Shown: positions 14,620-24,655, counted from the first letter of the stretch. The stretch: DNA of 34,925 nucleotides from JAPLFM01 sp964650885 (GCA_964650885.1 CAZYXG010000023.1:1-34925), one strand, 5' to 3'. Notes: a model not told the origin generated them from the letters alone. A program made the numbers and translations.

Positions 14620-17058
14620 ATGAAAAATATTCAATTAATTCTAATTTTCCTTTTCATAATTGGTAATTTATCAATTGCTGGGGAATTATCACAAAAAAAT
14701 AATTTAGCAGACTTAACAAGTGATTTAAATTCTTCATTAACTATGACCAAATCTGGCACTGTAGGTAAAGGCAATATATTGCTAACTCCAAACATACCAG
14801 CCACTTCTATTCCTGCATATTCTGTAATAACTATTCTTGATAGTGTTGGAAATATTTTAAAAACTGCCCCTGCAAACTCACCAAGAGATTTGAAATTCAC
14901 AAAAGAAGGCAGATTGCAATTCTTAGAAGCTATAAATCAGTTCACTGGCTGGGGTACAGCTCAATTAGTTTACACAAATAAGAATCTAGAAAGATTGGAC
15001 ACTTTGAAATGGAAGAATCAATTTAAATTTGGTTTCCACGATGCAATAGTGTTAAGAAATGGAAATAGACTCATTATTGGTTTCGATCCAAATCAAATTG
15101 ATGTGAGTGGATTGGTGGCTGGCGGAAGACCAGATTACGATATTTTGGGTTCGTTCATACAAGAAATTAATCCAGAGGGAAAAGTAGTTTTTCAATGGAG
15201 AAGTTTTGACAATATTGCTTTGACAGATTCATACAACGACTTATTGGTAAATAACAACAGCTTTTCACATATAAATTCTATTGATGAAGATTTTGATGGC
15301 AATTTTATAGCTAGTTTTAGAAATCTGAGCCAAATAATAAAAATTAATAGAATCACTGGCGATATTATGTGGCGAATGGGTGGAAAGAAGAATGATTTCA
15401 CATACATTAATTTCAACGAACCAGTTGGTGGACCACAAATTTCTTACCAGCACGACGTGAGACTTTTGGGAGGCGGCTTAGCTTCAGTTTGGGACAATGG
15501 GAATCAATTCACACCAAAAATAACAAAAGCGAAATTTATTCAAATTGATGAAGTTAACAGAACAGTTACTTTATTAAGAGAATATGCTCACCCAAATAAA
15601 CTATATTCTTCCAATCAAGGGAATGTGCAAGTTTTGCCAAATGGCAATGCTATGTTGAGTTGGGGAAGTGCTAACAATACACAAACTATATTATTTACAG
15701 AAATAGACGCACTAGGCAATATTGTTTTGCAAGGGGAATTGCCTAAAAACACAGCAAACTATAGAGTGGTCAAACAAGATTTTGATGCTGAATGCAAAGT
15801 GAATACTTCTGCTTTCGATGAATTTAAAAAATTTAACACATACCAAGTTAAAAAAGACAAAAAGCAATTTGTGGATATAACTGTTGATGAATTTAAAGGT
15901 CAACTTTACAACAATTTAGAACTGACATACTCGAAATGCTTTTTAGATAAATTAAAATTTGAAGATGGAAGAGAGCCAGCAATAGTTAGTGATTATTTCC
16001 AAATCACGCCTTATCAATATACTCAGTTTGAAGCAACTCTAACTTTCTATAAAGAAACAAATCCTGAATTTAAAGAAAGTAAAAATTTAACATTTTATTT
16101 CAAAGCCGAAGGTGACTCTATTTATAGAAAAAAAGACACTTTGAGTTTTGGTAATGCAAGTGTTCCAAAATTTTCAATTAGCGGTATAACATCTGGCAGA
16201 TTTGTGATTGGCTATCCAGCAAATGGATTTGAAAAACCTAAAGTATCTCTAATGGAACCAGTGAATAATTCATTGAAAAAATTAGGAAAAAAGGTTGATT
16301 TCTCTTGGAACATACAAGGTTCGCAAATAGATTCATCTAAGTTTCAAATTGTAACAGACACAACTAAACCAATGCAAACTATTGTAATTGAAATTGGAGT
16401 AACGGAAACTATCACAAATGATTTATTCAGCCAAAAAGGTGATTACTTCTGGCGAGTTATTGCAAGCAATCCAGCTGGAACAAATCAAAGCCAATTCAAT
16501 AAATTTAGCGTTGGCGATGAATATGTGAAAGTAGTTTATCCAAATACTTCAGCAACATTTAGCAAAGACAATGAAATTGAATTACGTTGGGAAACAAATT
16601 TAGACCCTAACTATAAACTTAGTTTAATTAGTGAAAATAATACAAGCATTACGATTACAAACACAGGCACAATGAAAACAGGTGGCACTTTGTTGAAATT
16701 AGATGCTGCAAAATTTCCTGCTGGCAAATACAAATTCAAATTTGAAGCCGAAGGCGTTTCTGATATGTCCGATGACTTTTTTGAAATTCCTGTTACTAGC
16801 GTGGAAATCACTGAAAATAAGCTATTCGAGGTATTTCCAAATCCAACAACAGATGGCGTAACTATTAGAAATATTAATAGTTTGAGATTGGAAAATGTAG
16901 CAGTTATAAACTCAGCTGGTCAAATTATGAAAAATTTGAGAAATACTTTTGGTCATTCAGATATTTTCCTTAATTTGAATGACTTAGAGTGCGGCTCTTA
17001 CATTTTAATGATAGATTTTGATGGAAAACAAGAAATAAGAAAGCTGATTGTTAATTAA
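14620..17058 (+). CDS. Arylsulfotransferase (ASST)-like secreted protein with T9SS tail
   Basis: An 812-residue exported protein. Signal peptide 1-20 (MKNIQLILIFLFIIGNLSIA). At about 60-390 it has the beta-propeller of the arylsulfotransferase family, with three His in the places where the E. coli-type enzyme has its active-site histidines: GFHDAIVLRNG (His140), SHINSIDEDFDGN (His217) and YQHDVRLLGGG (His278), plus Arg in SFRN (234) and the WRMGG signature. The family moves sulfate between phenolic compounds without PAPS. An FnIII/Ig-like domain follows (about 540-640), and a canonical T9SS sorting domain begins at VFPNPTTDG and ends KLIVN. It is the first of three ASST-like genes. The T9SS tail predicts surface anchoring or release. 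Whether it really uses sulfate is unproven. Confidence 0.82.
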   Translation: MKNIQLILIFLFIIGNLSIAGELSQKNNLADLTSDLNSSLTMTKSGTVGKGNILLTPNIPATSIPAYSVITILDSVGNILKTAPANSPRDLKFTKEGRLQFLEAINQFTGWGTAQLVYTNKNLERLDTLKWKNQFKFGFHDAIVLRNGNRLIIGFDPNQIDVSGLVAGGRPDYDILGSFIQEINPEGKVVFQWRSFDNIALTDSYNDLLVNNNSFSHINSIDEDFDGNFIASFRNLSQIIKINRITGDIMWRMGGKKNDFTYINFNEPVGGPQISYQHDVRLLGGGLASVWDNGNQFTPKITKAKFIQIDEVNRTVTLLREYAHPNKLYSSNQGNVQVLPNGNAMLSWGSANNTQTILFTEIDALGNIVLQGELPKNTANYRVVKQDFDAECKVNTSAFDEFKKFNTYQVKKDKKQFVDITVDEFKGQLYNNLELTYSKCFLDKLKFEDGREPAIVSDYFQITPYQYTQFEATLTFYKETNPEFKESKNLTFYFKAEGDSIYRKKDTLSFGNASVPKFSISGITSGRFVIGYPANGFEKPKVSLMEPVNNSLKKLGKKVDFSWNIQGSQIDSSKFQIVTDTTKPMQTIVIEIGVTETITNDLFSQKGDYFWRVIASNPAGTNQSQFNKFSVGDEYVKVVYPNTSATFSKDNEIELRWETNLDPNYKLSLISENNTSITITNTGTMKTGGTLLKLDAAKFPAGKYKFKFEAEGVSDMSDDFFEIPVTSVEITENKLFEVFPNPTTDGVTIRNINSLRLENVAVINSAGQIMKNLRNTFGHSDIFLNLNDLECGSYILMIDFDGKQEIRKLIVN

Positions 17059-17078
17059 TATATTTACTAAGTTTAGTT

Positions 17079-20000
17079 ATGAAAAAGAGAATTCAAATAT
17101 TATTTTGTCTATTGGTACTTCTTCTATTTGTAAAAACAAATGCGGAAGAGCCAGAAAGAACATATCTAATTGTTAATTCTATCAATAACCCTGCACCTGG
17201 CTATATGTTCTTTGGAGACGGCGAGGTAAGCACCTCAATTTTTAATAATTACGGAAAGTTAATTGATTCGGCACAAGTCCGCAGTCTTCCTCCTGGCTTA
17301 GACCTAAGATTTCAATCAAATGGGATACTTACATTTTGTGCCTCACGAAATAGAAAATACTATTCCTTGGATGAAAATTATAAAATTGTAGATACTTTCT
17401 ATGTTACCAATGGATATGACACAGATATACATGAATTTCTACTTAATAAAGATGGTTCGTATTTTTTAATTGCATTGGAAAATATTCCTGTTGATATGAG
17501 TAAATTAGTTGCAAATGGGAAATCAAATGCAATTGTAGAAAATCAAATTATTCAAAAATATAATGCACAAAAACAACTTGTTTGGTCTTGGTCTTGCCAC
17601 GCCAATTTACCTGTAACTGACTGTGTAGATGATCCAGATGAAGTTAACTTAACACAAATAACTGTTGACCCTTACCACGTAAATTCTTTAGATTTAGATT
17701 CCGATGGAAATCTTTTAGTATCGATTAGAAATTTTAATGAGTTAATTAAAATAAATCCAAATGATGGTAAGATTATTTGGAGAATGGGTGGTTCAAAAAG
17801 CAAGAATAATCAATTTGATTTTACTAATGATGTAATTGATGGATTTACTGGCTTTTCGCACACCCACAATGCACATTGGCTAAAAAATGGCAATCTTTTG
17901 CTTTTTGATAATGGCAACACAAGACAAAACAAGTTTTCAAGAGCAGTTGAATATAAAGTGAACGAAAGCACGAAGAAAGTAGAAAAAGTATGGGAATACT
18001 CAACTACTCCAAAAATTTTTGCACCAGTTATGTGTGGGGCTCAGAGATTGGATAATGGCAATACTTTTATTACTTTTGGTAATTTAATATATGAAGCAGA
18101 CAAAAATTCAAACACAGTTTTTGATGCAACCAAAACGGGCGGCTTAATTTATAGAGGTTATAAGTATATTCATAAAATGTTTTCTGTACAGAAAGACATA
18201 GCAGCTACTGGCACTTTTGATTTTAATGATGCAAATAATTTAACTAGTTCTACAATGTCATTTCAAAACGTAGAAACCCCAGGCTATTTAAATGTATCTC
18301 GTTATCCATACAAACCAGAAAGATATACTTTTCAAGATTTAGAGCCTTCGAAAATGATTAATCAAAGATGGGTTGTAGAAAGTAATTTCAATTTTGTGAG
18401 CAAGTTAACAATTGACTTGAATGCTTTTACTGATTATGATAAAACTGATTCAATCGTGGCTTACATAAGAGAGGACGAGGACAAAGGCAGCTTTACTAAA
18501 TTAATAAGTACATTTAATAATTTTACTGGCAAAATTACTATTGATTTGACAAAAGAAGGTGAAATAATCCTAAGCTCGTTCGATCAAGTAGGCAGCACGA
18601 CTTTAAAAATGATTACTCCAAGAAATGGCGATGTGGTTGGAAATTCAGCAAAATTCACCTGGTATAAAGTGCCGTCGGCACAGCAATATGAATTTCAATT
18701 AAGCACTAAAGATGACTTTTCGCAATTAATAGTAAATGAACTTAGCTTGACTTCAAATTCATTTTCAGTTTCTAATTTAGCAAATGGCAAATCATATTAT
18801 TTTAGAGCAAGAGCAAAGTTAGGCAATATTACTTCCAAATGGTCTGAAGTTTGGAAAGTCAATGTAATGCTTACAACTCCTCTGCAATTGATTCCTAAAA
18901 ACAACTCAAAACAAGTTTTGTTAAATGATAAATTAGTTTGGAATAAAGTAGCAACAGCTATTGATTACCAAGTGCAAGTTACGAAAGATACAAACTCAGC
19001 AATATTTGTTTTGAATAAATTTGCAATTGCCGATAGTAGTTTGTCTTTAGATAGTATTATAAACAATACAAAATACTCTTGGCGTGTGAGATCAAGTAAT
19101 ACAGATGTAAAATCAAACTGGTCAGCATATAAAACATTTAGAACAGAAATTAGAATACCAGAAATAAAATTGCCATTGAATAATTCAACAGTGAATTCTA
19201 GCTTTAATCTTGATTTCGATAGAAGTGCTGGTATTGAGTTTTATCAAGTGATGATTTCGAAAGATTCTAATTTTACGCCAAACACTTTGACACTACTAAG
19301 TGGCAAACAGCAAACAGCTATTTTAAATTTAGAAAGCAATCAAAAATACTTTTTGAAATTAAGGGCTATTGCTATTGACGACACTAGTAGATGGGCTAAT
19401 GCAATTGCTGTGAATACACTTTTGGCAAAACCAAAACTACTAATACCAGTAAATAACGATATAATTAACGAAAGCAATGTGAAATTTGAAATTACTTCAA
19501 TCATGAGTGCGACAAGCTATGAAATTAACTTAATATCAGAAACTAAAAACGGACTAAATAAATTAATTGATACAAATTTTTCAACAAACTCTACTTCATT
19601 TACTTTAGAAAATATACAAGATGGTACCAAAAACTCTTGGAGAGCAAGAGCAGTAAATAGTTTGGAAAAAAGCGAATGGACAAGCTACTTTATATTTTTA
19701 AAAGAAGCCAAGAACAATTTACAAGCTCCATTGCTACTTTTGCCCGAAAATAATGCATTAAACACTTCTGTTAATGGATTTATTTCTTGGGCTGGTACAA
19801 ATGTTGTAGGTGTAAAGTATAAAGTTGTGATTAGTCAAAGCATTTCATTTGATTCCCTTCACGCCGATGAATTAGAAGAAGAAAATAATAATAATTATTA
19901 TTCAAACTTAAAATTCGGCACTAAATACTATTGGAAAGTTGCAACGGAAAAAGACAATGTATTTAGCAAATGGAGCGAAACAAGAAACTTTACTACTAAG

Positions 20001-20519
20001 TCAGTTGATTTGATAAGTTCACCAAATTTATTTATTCCAAAACTGAATGATACAATTGATATTAAAGAAAACCAATTTATTTGGGAAGAAATAGTAAATG
20101 CTGGTTTTTATCATTTGCAAATAGCAAAGGATATAAATTTCAACAATTTGCTTACAAATGAAGAGAATTTGCTTGCTTATACCTATAAAGAAAGCAAATT
20201 AGAATTAGGCAATAAATATTATTGGAGAGTGCAAGTAAAACAAAGTGATAGTTTGAAATATGGAGATTGGTCCGTAATTTCAGAATTCTACACTTTGAGC
20301 GAAACAAATATAATCGAAGGAGATGAAGAACTACAAACTAGAATAAATCTAAATGAAGATTATACCCTTTATGACTACTTAGGCAAAGAAATATATACAA
20401 AGTACCAAATGTATGAGAATATTAATGAGCTAAAAGAAAGCTTAAAATCAAATATTTATTTTTTAGTTCCCAAAAATATAGAAAAGAAAAAGAAAGTACT
20501 GAAAATTGTAACTTACTAA
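17079..20519 (+). CDS. Large ASST-like secreted protein with six FnIII-like repeats (copy A)
   Basis: A 1146-residue exported protein. Signal peptide MKKRIQILFCLLVLLLFVKT then NAEEP. The ASST-type propeller spans about 30-370, with His118 (DIHEFLLNKDG), His200 (DPYHVNSLDLDSDGN), Arg217 (SIRNFN), WRMGG and His263 (THNAHWLKNGN). Six FnIII-like modules follow from about 505 to 1085, each with a W/F.....a..Y..q.s.d..F strand pair and a (Y/S)(Y/W).(V/A)R(A/S) strand. The last 60 residues (YTLYDYLGKEIYTK ... NIYFLVP ... KVLKIV) resemble the late strands of a T9SS sorting domain but lack the FPNP opening. It begins 20 bases after the preceding gene, and the closely related next gene starts 12 bases after its stop. 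Sulfotransferase activity is inferred from family residues only. Confidence 0.8.
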   Translation: MKKRIQILFCLLVLLLFVKTNAEEPERTYLIVNSINNPAPGYMFFGDGEVSTSIFNNYGKLIDSAQVRSLPPGLDLRFQSNGILTFCASRNRKYYSLDENYKIVDTFYVTNGYDTDIHEFLLNKDGSYFLIALENIPVDMSKLVANGKSNAIVENQIIQKYNAQKQLVWSWSCHANLPVTDCVDDPDEVNLTQITVDPYHVNSLDLDSDGNLLVSIRNFNELIKINPNDGKIIWRMGGSKSKNNQFDFTNDVIDGFTGFSHTHNAHWLKNGNLLLFDNGNTRQNKFSRAVEYKVNESTKKVEKVWEYSTTPKIFAPVMCGAQRLDNGNTFITFGNLIYEADKNSNTVFDATKTGGLIYRGYKYIHKMFSVQKDIAATGTFDFNDANNLTSSTMSFQNVETPGYLNVSRYPYKPERYTFQDLEPSKMINQRWVVESNFNFVSKLTIDLNAFTDYDKTDSIVAYIREDEDKGSFTKLISTFNNFTGKITIDLTKEGEIILSSFDQVGSTTLKMITPRNGDVVGNSAKFTWYKVPSAQQYEFQLSTKDDFSQLIVNELSLTSNSFSVSNLANGKSYYFRARAKLGNITSKWSEVWKVNVMLTTPLQLIPKNNSKQVLLNDKLVWNKVATAIDYQVQVTKDTNSAIFVLNKFAIADSSLSLDSIINNTKYSWRVRSSNTDVKSNWSAYKTFRTEIRIPEIKLPLNNSTVNSSFNLDFDRSAGIEFYQVMISKDSNFTPNTLTLLSGKQQTAILNLESNQKYFLKLRAIAIDDTSRWANAIAVNTLLAKPKLLIPVNNDIINESNVKFEITSIMSATSYEINLISETKNGLNKLIDTNFSTNSTSFTLENIQDGTKNSWRARAVNSLEKSEWTSYFIFLKEAKNNLQAPLLLLPENNALNTSVNGFISWAGTNVVGVKYKVVISQSISFDSLHADELEEENNNNYYSNLKFGTKYYWKVATEKDNVFSKWSETRNFTTKSVDLISSPNLFIPKLNDTIDIKENQFIWEEIVNAGFYHLQIAKDINFNNLLTNEENLLAYTYKESKLELGNKYYWRVQVKQSDSLKYGDWSVISEFYTLSETNIIEGDEELQTRINLNEDYTLYDYLGKEIYTKYQMYENINELKESLKSNIYFLVPKNIEKKKKVLKIVTY

Positions 20520-20520
20520 A

Positions 20521-20525
20521 GAGGG
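20521..20525 (+). promoter_or_regulatory. Shine-Dalgarno-like site deciding the start of copy B
   Basis: GAGGG stands six bases before ATG 20532. Most genes in the window have no such site, so it is useful here for rejecting the in-frame TTG at 20526, which would sit directly against it. Confidence 0.45.
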
Positions 20526-20531
20526 TTGGCA

Positions 20532-23500
20532 ATGAGATTATATAATAAACATCTGATACAATTATACAAACTTGTTATAGTAATAGCTATGCTGTATGTG
20601 CCATGTTTTGGTATAAATGCATTTCTTAACGTAATTCAAATAAAAAATCCAAGTCCCGGAAATATATTTATTAGCGATGCAATAGTTGATAATGCTATTG
20701 TTAATAACTACGGTAGAGCAATTGATTCGATACCCCTTTCTAAAATAAAGCCAGGTTTAGATTTCAGAATCCAAGCAAACGGTGCGATGACCTTTGCCGA
20801 CACAAGAAACAACAAATTTTACAAACTTAACTCACAATATAAAATTGTTGACTCTTTCCAAGTAGCTAATAATTTGGAAACAGATTTCCACGAATTTTTA
20901 ATAAATCCAGACGGTTCATATTATATGATTGCCAATAAGTATATTATTGTTGATTTGAGTGAGAAAGTTCAAAATGGAAAGAAAGATGCAAAAGTAATTG
21001 AGCAAATAATCCAAAAATTTAATGCTAATAAAGAGTTGGTATGGTCTTTTTCATTGTACGATAATTTCAGTGTTTTGGATGCTACGAATGAAATAGATTT
21101 AACGCAGCAAGTGGTTGACCCATACCATTTGAATTCCATAGACGATGACCAAAATGGGAATATTTATATTTCTTTAAGGAGCTTTACGCAAATAATTAAA
21201 ATCAACGTACCAACCAGCACTGTTGTGTGGCGTCTTGGTGGTTCAAAAAGTAAGAATAACCAATTTACTTTTTTAAATGATGAAATAGAAGGATTTACTG
21301 GAAATTCAAACACTCACGATGTGAAAATACTTCCAAATGGTAATCTTCTTTTTGTGGACAATGGAAATGTTCGCCCCGACCCATTTACAAGAGTAGTAGA
21401 ATATAAAATTAATGAAAGTGCCAAAACAGTAGAAAAAGTATGGGAATTCATACCATCTCCTCGAATTTTTGCATCTATAATGGGTAGTGTGCAAAGATTA
21501 GAGAATGGTAATAATTTTATTTCTTTAGGCAATGATTTGTTTGAAGTTAATAAAAACGGGGAAGTTGTATTTAAAGCAGTGAAACTTTATGGTTCTACAA
21601 ACTACAGAACTTATAAGTTCCCCTATAAAATTAATATGGTTCATTTGTCTGTGAATAATGTGGGTAATTATGACTTTAATAAAAATGGAAATAATACATT
21701 TGCTCAAATGAACTTGCAATATGCAAATGCAAAAGGATACATTAACTTAACTCGCCACGATTATAAACCACAAAGATATGCATTTAACGAACTTGAACCA
21801 TCAAGAATAATTAATCAGCGCTGGGTGATTGAAAGTGATATTGATTTTGCAAGTAAAATTTCTTTTGATGTAAAAAACTTTTCCGATTACAACAAAACTG
21901 ATTCACTTGTTTCTTATGCTCGAGATAACGAAGACAGAGGTGAGTTTAAAAAAATAGTATCTACATTTAATAAGGCTACTGGAATAATTACTATTGATAT
22001 TAGCAAAGATTGTGAGTTTATAATTACTTCTAACGACCAAATTATTAATTCAACACCCGAATTAACTCTTCCTAGAAATAATGAAATTGTTAATACTAAT
22101 GTAAGTTTCAAATGGACTCCAATACAGTATGCTACTCAATATGAATTTGAATTATCTGATCAAAATGACTTTAAGAACATTATATTTTCTTCTGTTAGTT
22201 TAACAACTACAAGTACGACTGTATCGAATTTAATAAATGGACGAACGTATCTGTGGAGAGTAAGGGCGAAATCGGGAGCTTCAATTTCTCAATGGTCTGA
22301 TGTTTGGAATTTGAAAGTAATTATAGCTACACCAAATTTAGTTTATCCAGAACAAGCAGCCAAATCAATTAAATTAAATGATGTGCTACGTTGGAATCAA
22401 ATCTTGCAATCTAGCTATTATGATATACAAATAGCTAAAGATAATGCATTTACTCAAGTGGTATTTGATGTGAAGGGATATTTAGATTCATCGGTTACAT
22501 TGAATTATTTGGCAAATAGAACTGATTATTTTTGGAGAGTCAGGGCAGGAAATTTGGAATCTGTTACAACTTGGTCTGCGGTGAAAACTTTCCGTACAGA
22601 ACTGAAAGTACCAAATGTAATTTATCCAACTAATAACTCTAATGCAATTCCTGTGAATTTGAATATAGATTTTGAAAAATCAAAAGAAGCAGATTATTAC
22701 CAAGTATTAATTGCTGAAGATGATAATTTCTTTAATGCAAAAAGTATAAATGTGGCTTCAAATCAGATTAATGCTAAATTTGATTTGGAACATTACAAAA
22801 GCTATGTGGCAAAAGTAAGATCAATATCATATTTAGACACGAGCAGATGGAGCGATATAGTTTATTTTAAAACAATAATTCAAAAACCAACTTTGAAATA
22901 TCCACTTCGATTTATGCTTCTTGTGCCAGTGCCTACATTGTTTATAGTGGAAGAGGTAAAAGATGCAATTAGCTATGAGTTAAATATTATTTCTTCGTTT
23001 ACAGACAAACTACCAAAAGACGATGTCATTTTGGACACAACTTTCTCAAGTAATAGTTTTAATATTTTGGTTCCATTTCTGGAAAAGAAAACTACTAATA
23101 AATGGAGAGCGAGGACAATTTATCAATATGGAGAAAGTGAATGGACCGATTTTAACGAGTTTTCCTTAGGTACGGCTGGTATATTAAACCCACCTTCATT
23201 AAGCAAACCATTAAATATGGCTGATTCAGAATCACTGAATGGCATAATGAGTTGGGACAATACGGCAAATGAAGACGCGAATTATAGATTGATACTATCA
23301 GAAAATGAAAGCTTTGAAAACATATTGACAGATGAAATTATTTACGACAAAAAACATTATTATAAAAACCTAATCAATAATAAGACATACTTCTGGAAAG
23401 TTGCTGCTTTCAAAGATGGAGAGTTTAGCGACTGGACAGCAACTTGGCAATTCACTACCAAAAAAATTGATTTGATTTCAACTCCTAAGCTAATACTTCC

Positions 23501-23975
23501 AGAAAATAATTCTGAAATTAAAACAACAAACGTAGATTTTGTTTGGGAAAAATTAGCATTTGCAAGTGTATACAATTTGCAAATTTCTAAAGATAAGGAT
23601 TTCAACTTAATTGAAATGGAAGAATCTTCATTTCCAGGTTACAATTATAGTATTTACAATCCAACACCAAATACAGAATATTATTGGAGAGTGCGTGCAA
23701 TTCAAAAGGACAGCAGCAAAGCAGGAATGTGGTCCGATGTGTACAGATTTAAAATGGCAGCCGAGCTTTCTAGTGTGGAAGTAGAGGAAACACTTCCAGT
23801 TGCGAACTTTATGCTAGGCAAAGACTATATTTTGAGAGATATAAAGGGTGGTTATGTGGCACTCACTGAAATACTCTTTAAAGATGTAAACGATTTAAAA
23901 CTGCAATTGGCTAGTGGAGTTTACTTTTTAATTCCAACAAACAAGATAAATAGGCCAATTAAGCTAATCAAATAA
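20532..23975 (+). CDS. Large ASST-like secreted protein with six FnIII-like repeats (copy B)
   Basis: A 1147-residue paralogue of the preceding protein with the same architecture from end to end: membrane-type signal segment (LYKLVIVIAMLYVPCFGINA), ASST propeller with His120 (DFHEFLINPDG), His199 (DPYHLNSIDDDQNGN), Arg216 (SLRSF), WRLGG and His262 (THDVKILPNGN), six FnIII-like modules (about 505-1085), and a short tail (YILRDIKGGYVALTE ... GVYFLIP ... RPIKLIK) like the end of a T9SS sorting domain. ATG 20532 is preferred over the in-frame TTG 20526 because GAGGG at 20521-20525 lies six bases ahead of it. The pair looks like a whole-gene duplication. In module four the usual Trp region reads LFIVEEVKDAISYEL. 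A hairpin terminator follows the stop, ending this transcript. Confidence 0.8.
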   Translation: MRLYNKHLIQLYKLVIVIAMLYVPCFGINAFLNVIQIKNPSPGNIFISDAIVDNAIVNNYGRAIDSIPLSKIKPGLDFRIQANGAMTFADTRNNKFYKLNSQYKIVDSFQVANNLETDFHEFLINPDGSYYMIANKYIIVDLSEKVQNGKKDAKVIEQIIQKFNANKELVWSFSLYDNFSVLDATNEIDLTQQVVDPYHLNSIDDDQNGNIYISLRSFTQIIKINVPTSTVVWRLGGSKSKNNQFTFLNDEIEGFTGNSNTHDVKILPNGNLLFVDNGNVRPDPFTRVVEYKINESAKTVEKVWEFIPSPRIFASIMGSVQRLENGNNFISLGNDLFEVNKNGEVVFKAVKLYGSTNYRTYKFPYKINMVHLSVNNVGNYDFNKNGNNTFAQMNLQYANAKGYINLTRHDYKPQRYAFNELEPSRIINQRWVIESDIDFASKISFDVKNFSDYNKTDSLVSYARDNEDRGEFKKIVSTFNKATGIITIDISKDCEFIITSNDQIINSTPELTLPRNNEIVNTNVSFKWTPIQYATQYEFELSDQNDFKNIIFSSVSLTTTSTTVSNLINGRTYLWRVRAKSGASISQWSDVWNLKVIIATPNLVYPEQAAKSIKLNDVLRWNQILQSSYYDIQIAKDNAFTQVVFDVKGYLDSSVTLNYLANRTDYFWRVRAGNLESVTTWSAVKTFRTELKVPNVIYPTNNSNAIPVNLNIDFEKSKEADYYQVLIAEDDNFFNAKSINVASNQINAKFDLEHYKSYVAKVRSISYLDTSRWSDIVYFKTIIQKPTLKYPLRFMLLVPVPTLFIVEEVKDAISYELNIISSFTDKLPKDDVILDTTFSSNSFNILVPFLEKKTTNKWRARTIYQYGESEWTDFNEFSLGTAGILNPPSLSKPLNMADSESLNGIMSWDNTANEDANYRLILSENESFENILTDEIIYDKKHYYKNLINNKTYFWKVAAFKDGEFSDWTATWQFTTKKIDLISTPKLILPENNSEIKTTNVDFVWEKLAFASVYNLQISKDKDFNLIEMEESSFPGYNYSIYNPTPNTEYYWRVRAIQKDSSKAGMWSDVYRFKMAAELSSVEVEETLPVANFMLGKDYILRDIKGGYVALTEILFKDVNDLKLQLASGVYFLIPTNKINRPIKLIK

Positions 23976-24007
23976 TGATTTCAGTCAGATTATTATGAAT
24001 TACGAAG

Positions 24008-24035
24008 ACCTCGGTGATTAATCGAGGTTTTTTTT
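24008..24035 (+). terminator. Rho-independent terminator after the ASST cluster
   Basis: ACCTCG (24008-24013) pairs with CGAGGT (24023-24028) across a nine-base loop and is followed by eight T (24028-24035). It lies 33 bases after the stop of copy B and closes the three-gene arylsulfotransferase-like unit. Confidence 0.75.
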
Positions 24036-24088
24036 GTTATTTTTGTATAGTTGCTCAAATAAAAACATAAAATTTAAGAGTTTATTCT

Positions 24089-24096
24089 TAATTTTG
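24089..24096 (+). promoter_or_regulatory. Possible -7 promoter box before fabA-like gene
   Basis: TAATTTTG fits TAnnTTTG and ends 43 bases before the ATG at 24140, just downstream of the ASST terminator where a new promoter is expected. A second match, TATTTTTG, lies at 24038-24045. No clear -33 partner is visible for either. Confidence 0.35.
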
Positions 24097-24139
24097 AGAA
24101 ATTGATAAAAAGTTAAAAATTAAATTAAGACCACAAAAA

Positions 24140-24655
24140 ATGCAGACTAAACAGAACTCCTTTAACTACGAAGAATTACTAAAAATTGCCAGTGGCGAAA
24201 CGTATGGTATGGAAAACGGCAAATTGCCTTTGCCTCCAATGTTAATGTTCGATAGAATTACTGAAATTACTAACAAAGGCGGTAGTTACGACAAAGGTGT
24301 AATCAGAGCGGAAATGGATGTAAATCCAGATTTGTGGTTTTTCAAATGTCACTTTGCTGGCGATCCAGTAATGCCTGGTTGCCTTGGGCTTGATGCACTT
24401 TGGCAACTAATCGGATTCTATCTAATTTGGGACGGACACAAAGGAAAAGGACGTGCTTTAGGAGTTGGGGACGTCGGCTTCACAGGTCAAGTGCTGCCAG
24501 AAGCTAAATTAGTGGAATATAGAATAGATATTAAACGTATTATCGCTAGAGGATTAATACTTGTTCTTGGCGATGGCTCTGTTACTTGCGATGGAGTAGA
24601 AATCTATAAAGCTACTAACTTAAAAGTTGGTCTCTTTCAAGATACTACAAAGTAA
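24140..24655 (+). CDS. fabA: 3-hydroxydecanoyl-ACP dehydratase/isomerase
   Basis: A 171-residue protein matching FabA along its whole length (172 in E. coli). The active site stretch CHFAGDPVMPGCLGLDALWQ holds the catalytic His71 and Asp85 in the FabA spacing and with the FabA-specific PGCLGLDALWQL wording, unlike FabZ (HFPxxPVMPGVLxxEAxAQ). Other marks are LPLPPMLMFDRI near 29-40, the RALGVGDVGFTGQVLP segment and the VTCDG strand. FabA dehydrates 3-hydroxydecanoyl-ACP and isomerises the double bond, opening the anaerobic unsaturated fatty acid route with FabB. No fabB is nearby. Classic FabA is best known from Alpha- and Gammaproteobacteria, so its presence in a T9SS-bearing genome is noteworthy. 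It is a single gene, convergent with the minus-strand outer-membrane protein 13 bases away. Confidence 0.88.
   Translation: MQTKQNSFNYEELLKIASGETYGMENGKLPLPPMLMFDRITEITNKGGSYDKGVIRAEMDVNPDLWFFKCHFAGDPVMPGCLGLDALWQLIGFYLIWDGHKGKGRALGVGDVGFTGQVLPEAKLVEYRIDIKRIIARGLILVLGDGSVTCDGVEIYKATNLKVGLFQDTTK

Noticed and set aside
18600..23750. Repeated segments that could suggest a CRISPR array or DNA satellite
   Set aside because: They are diverged FnIII-like protein modules of about 90 residues with no identical DNA repeats or spacers.
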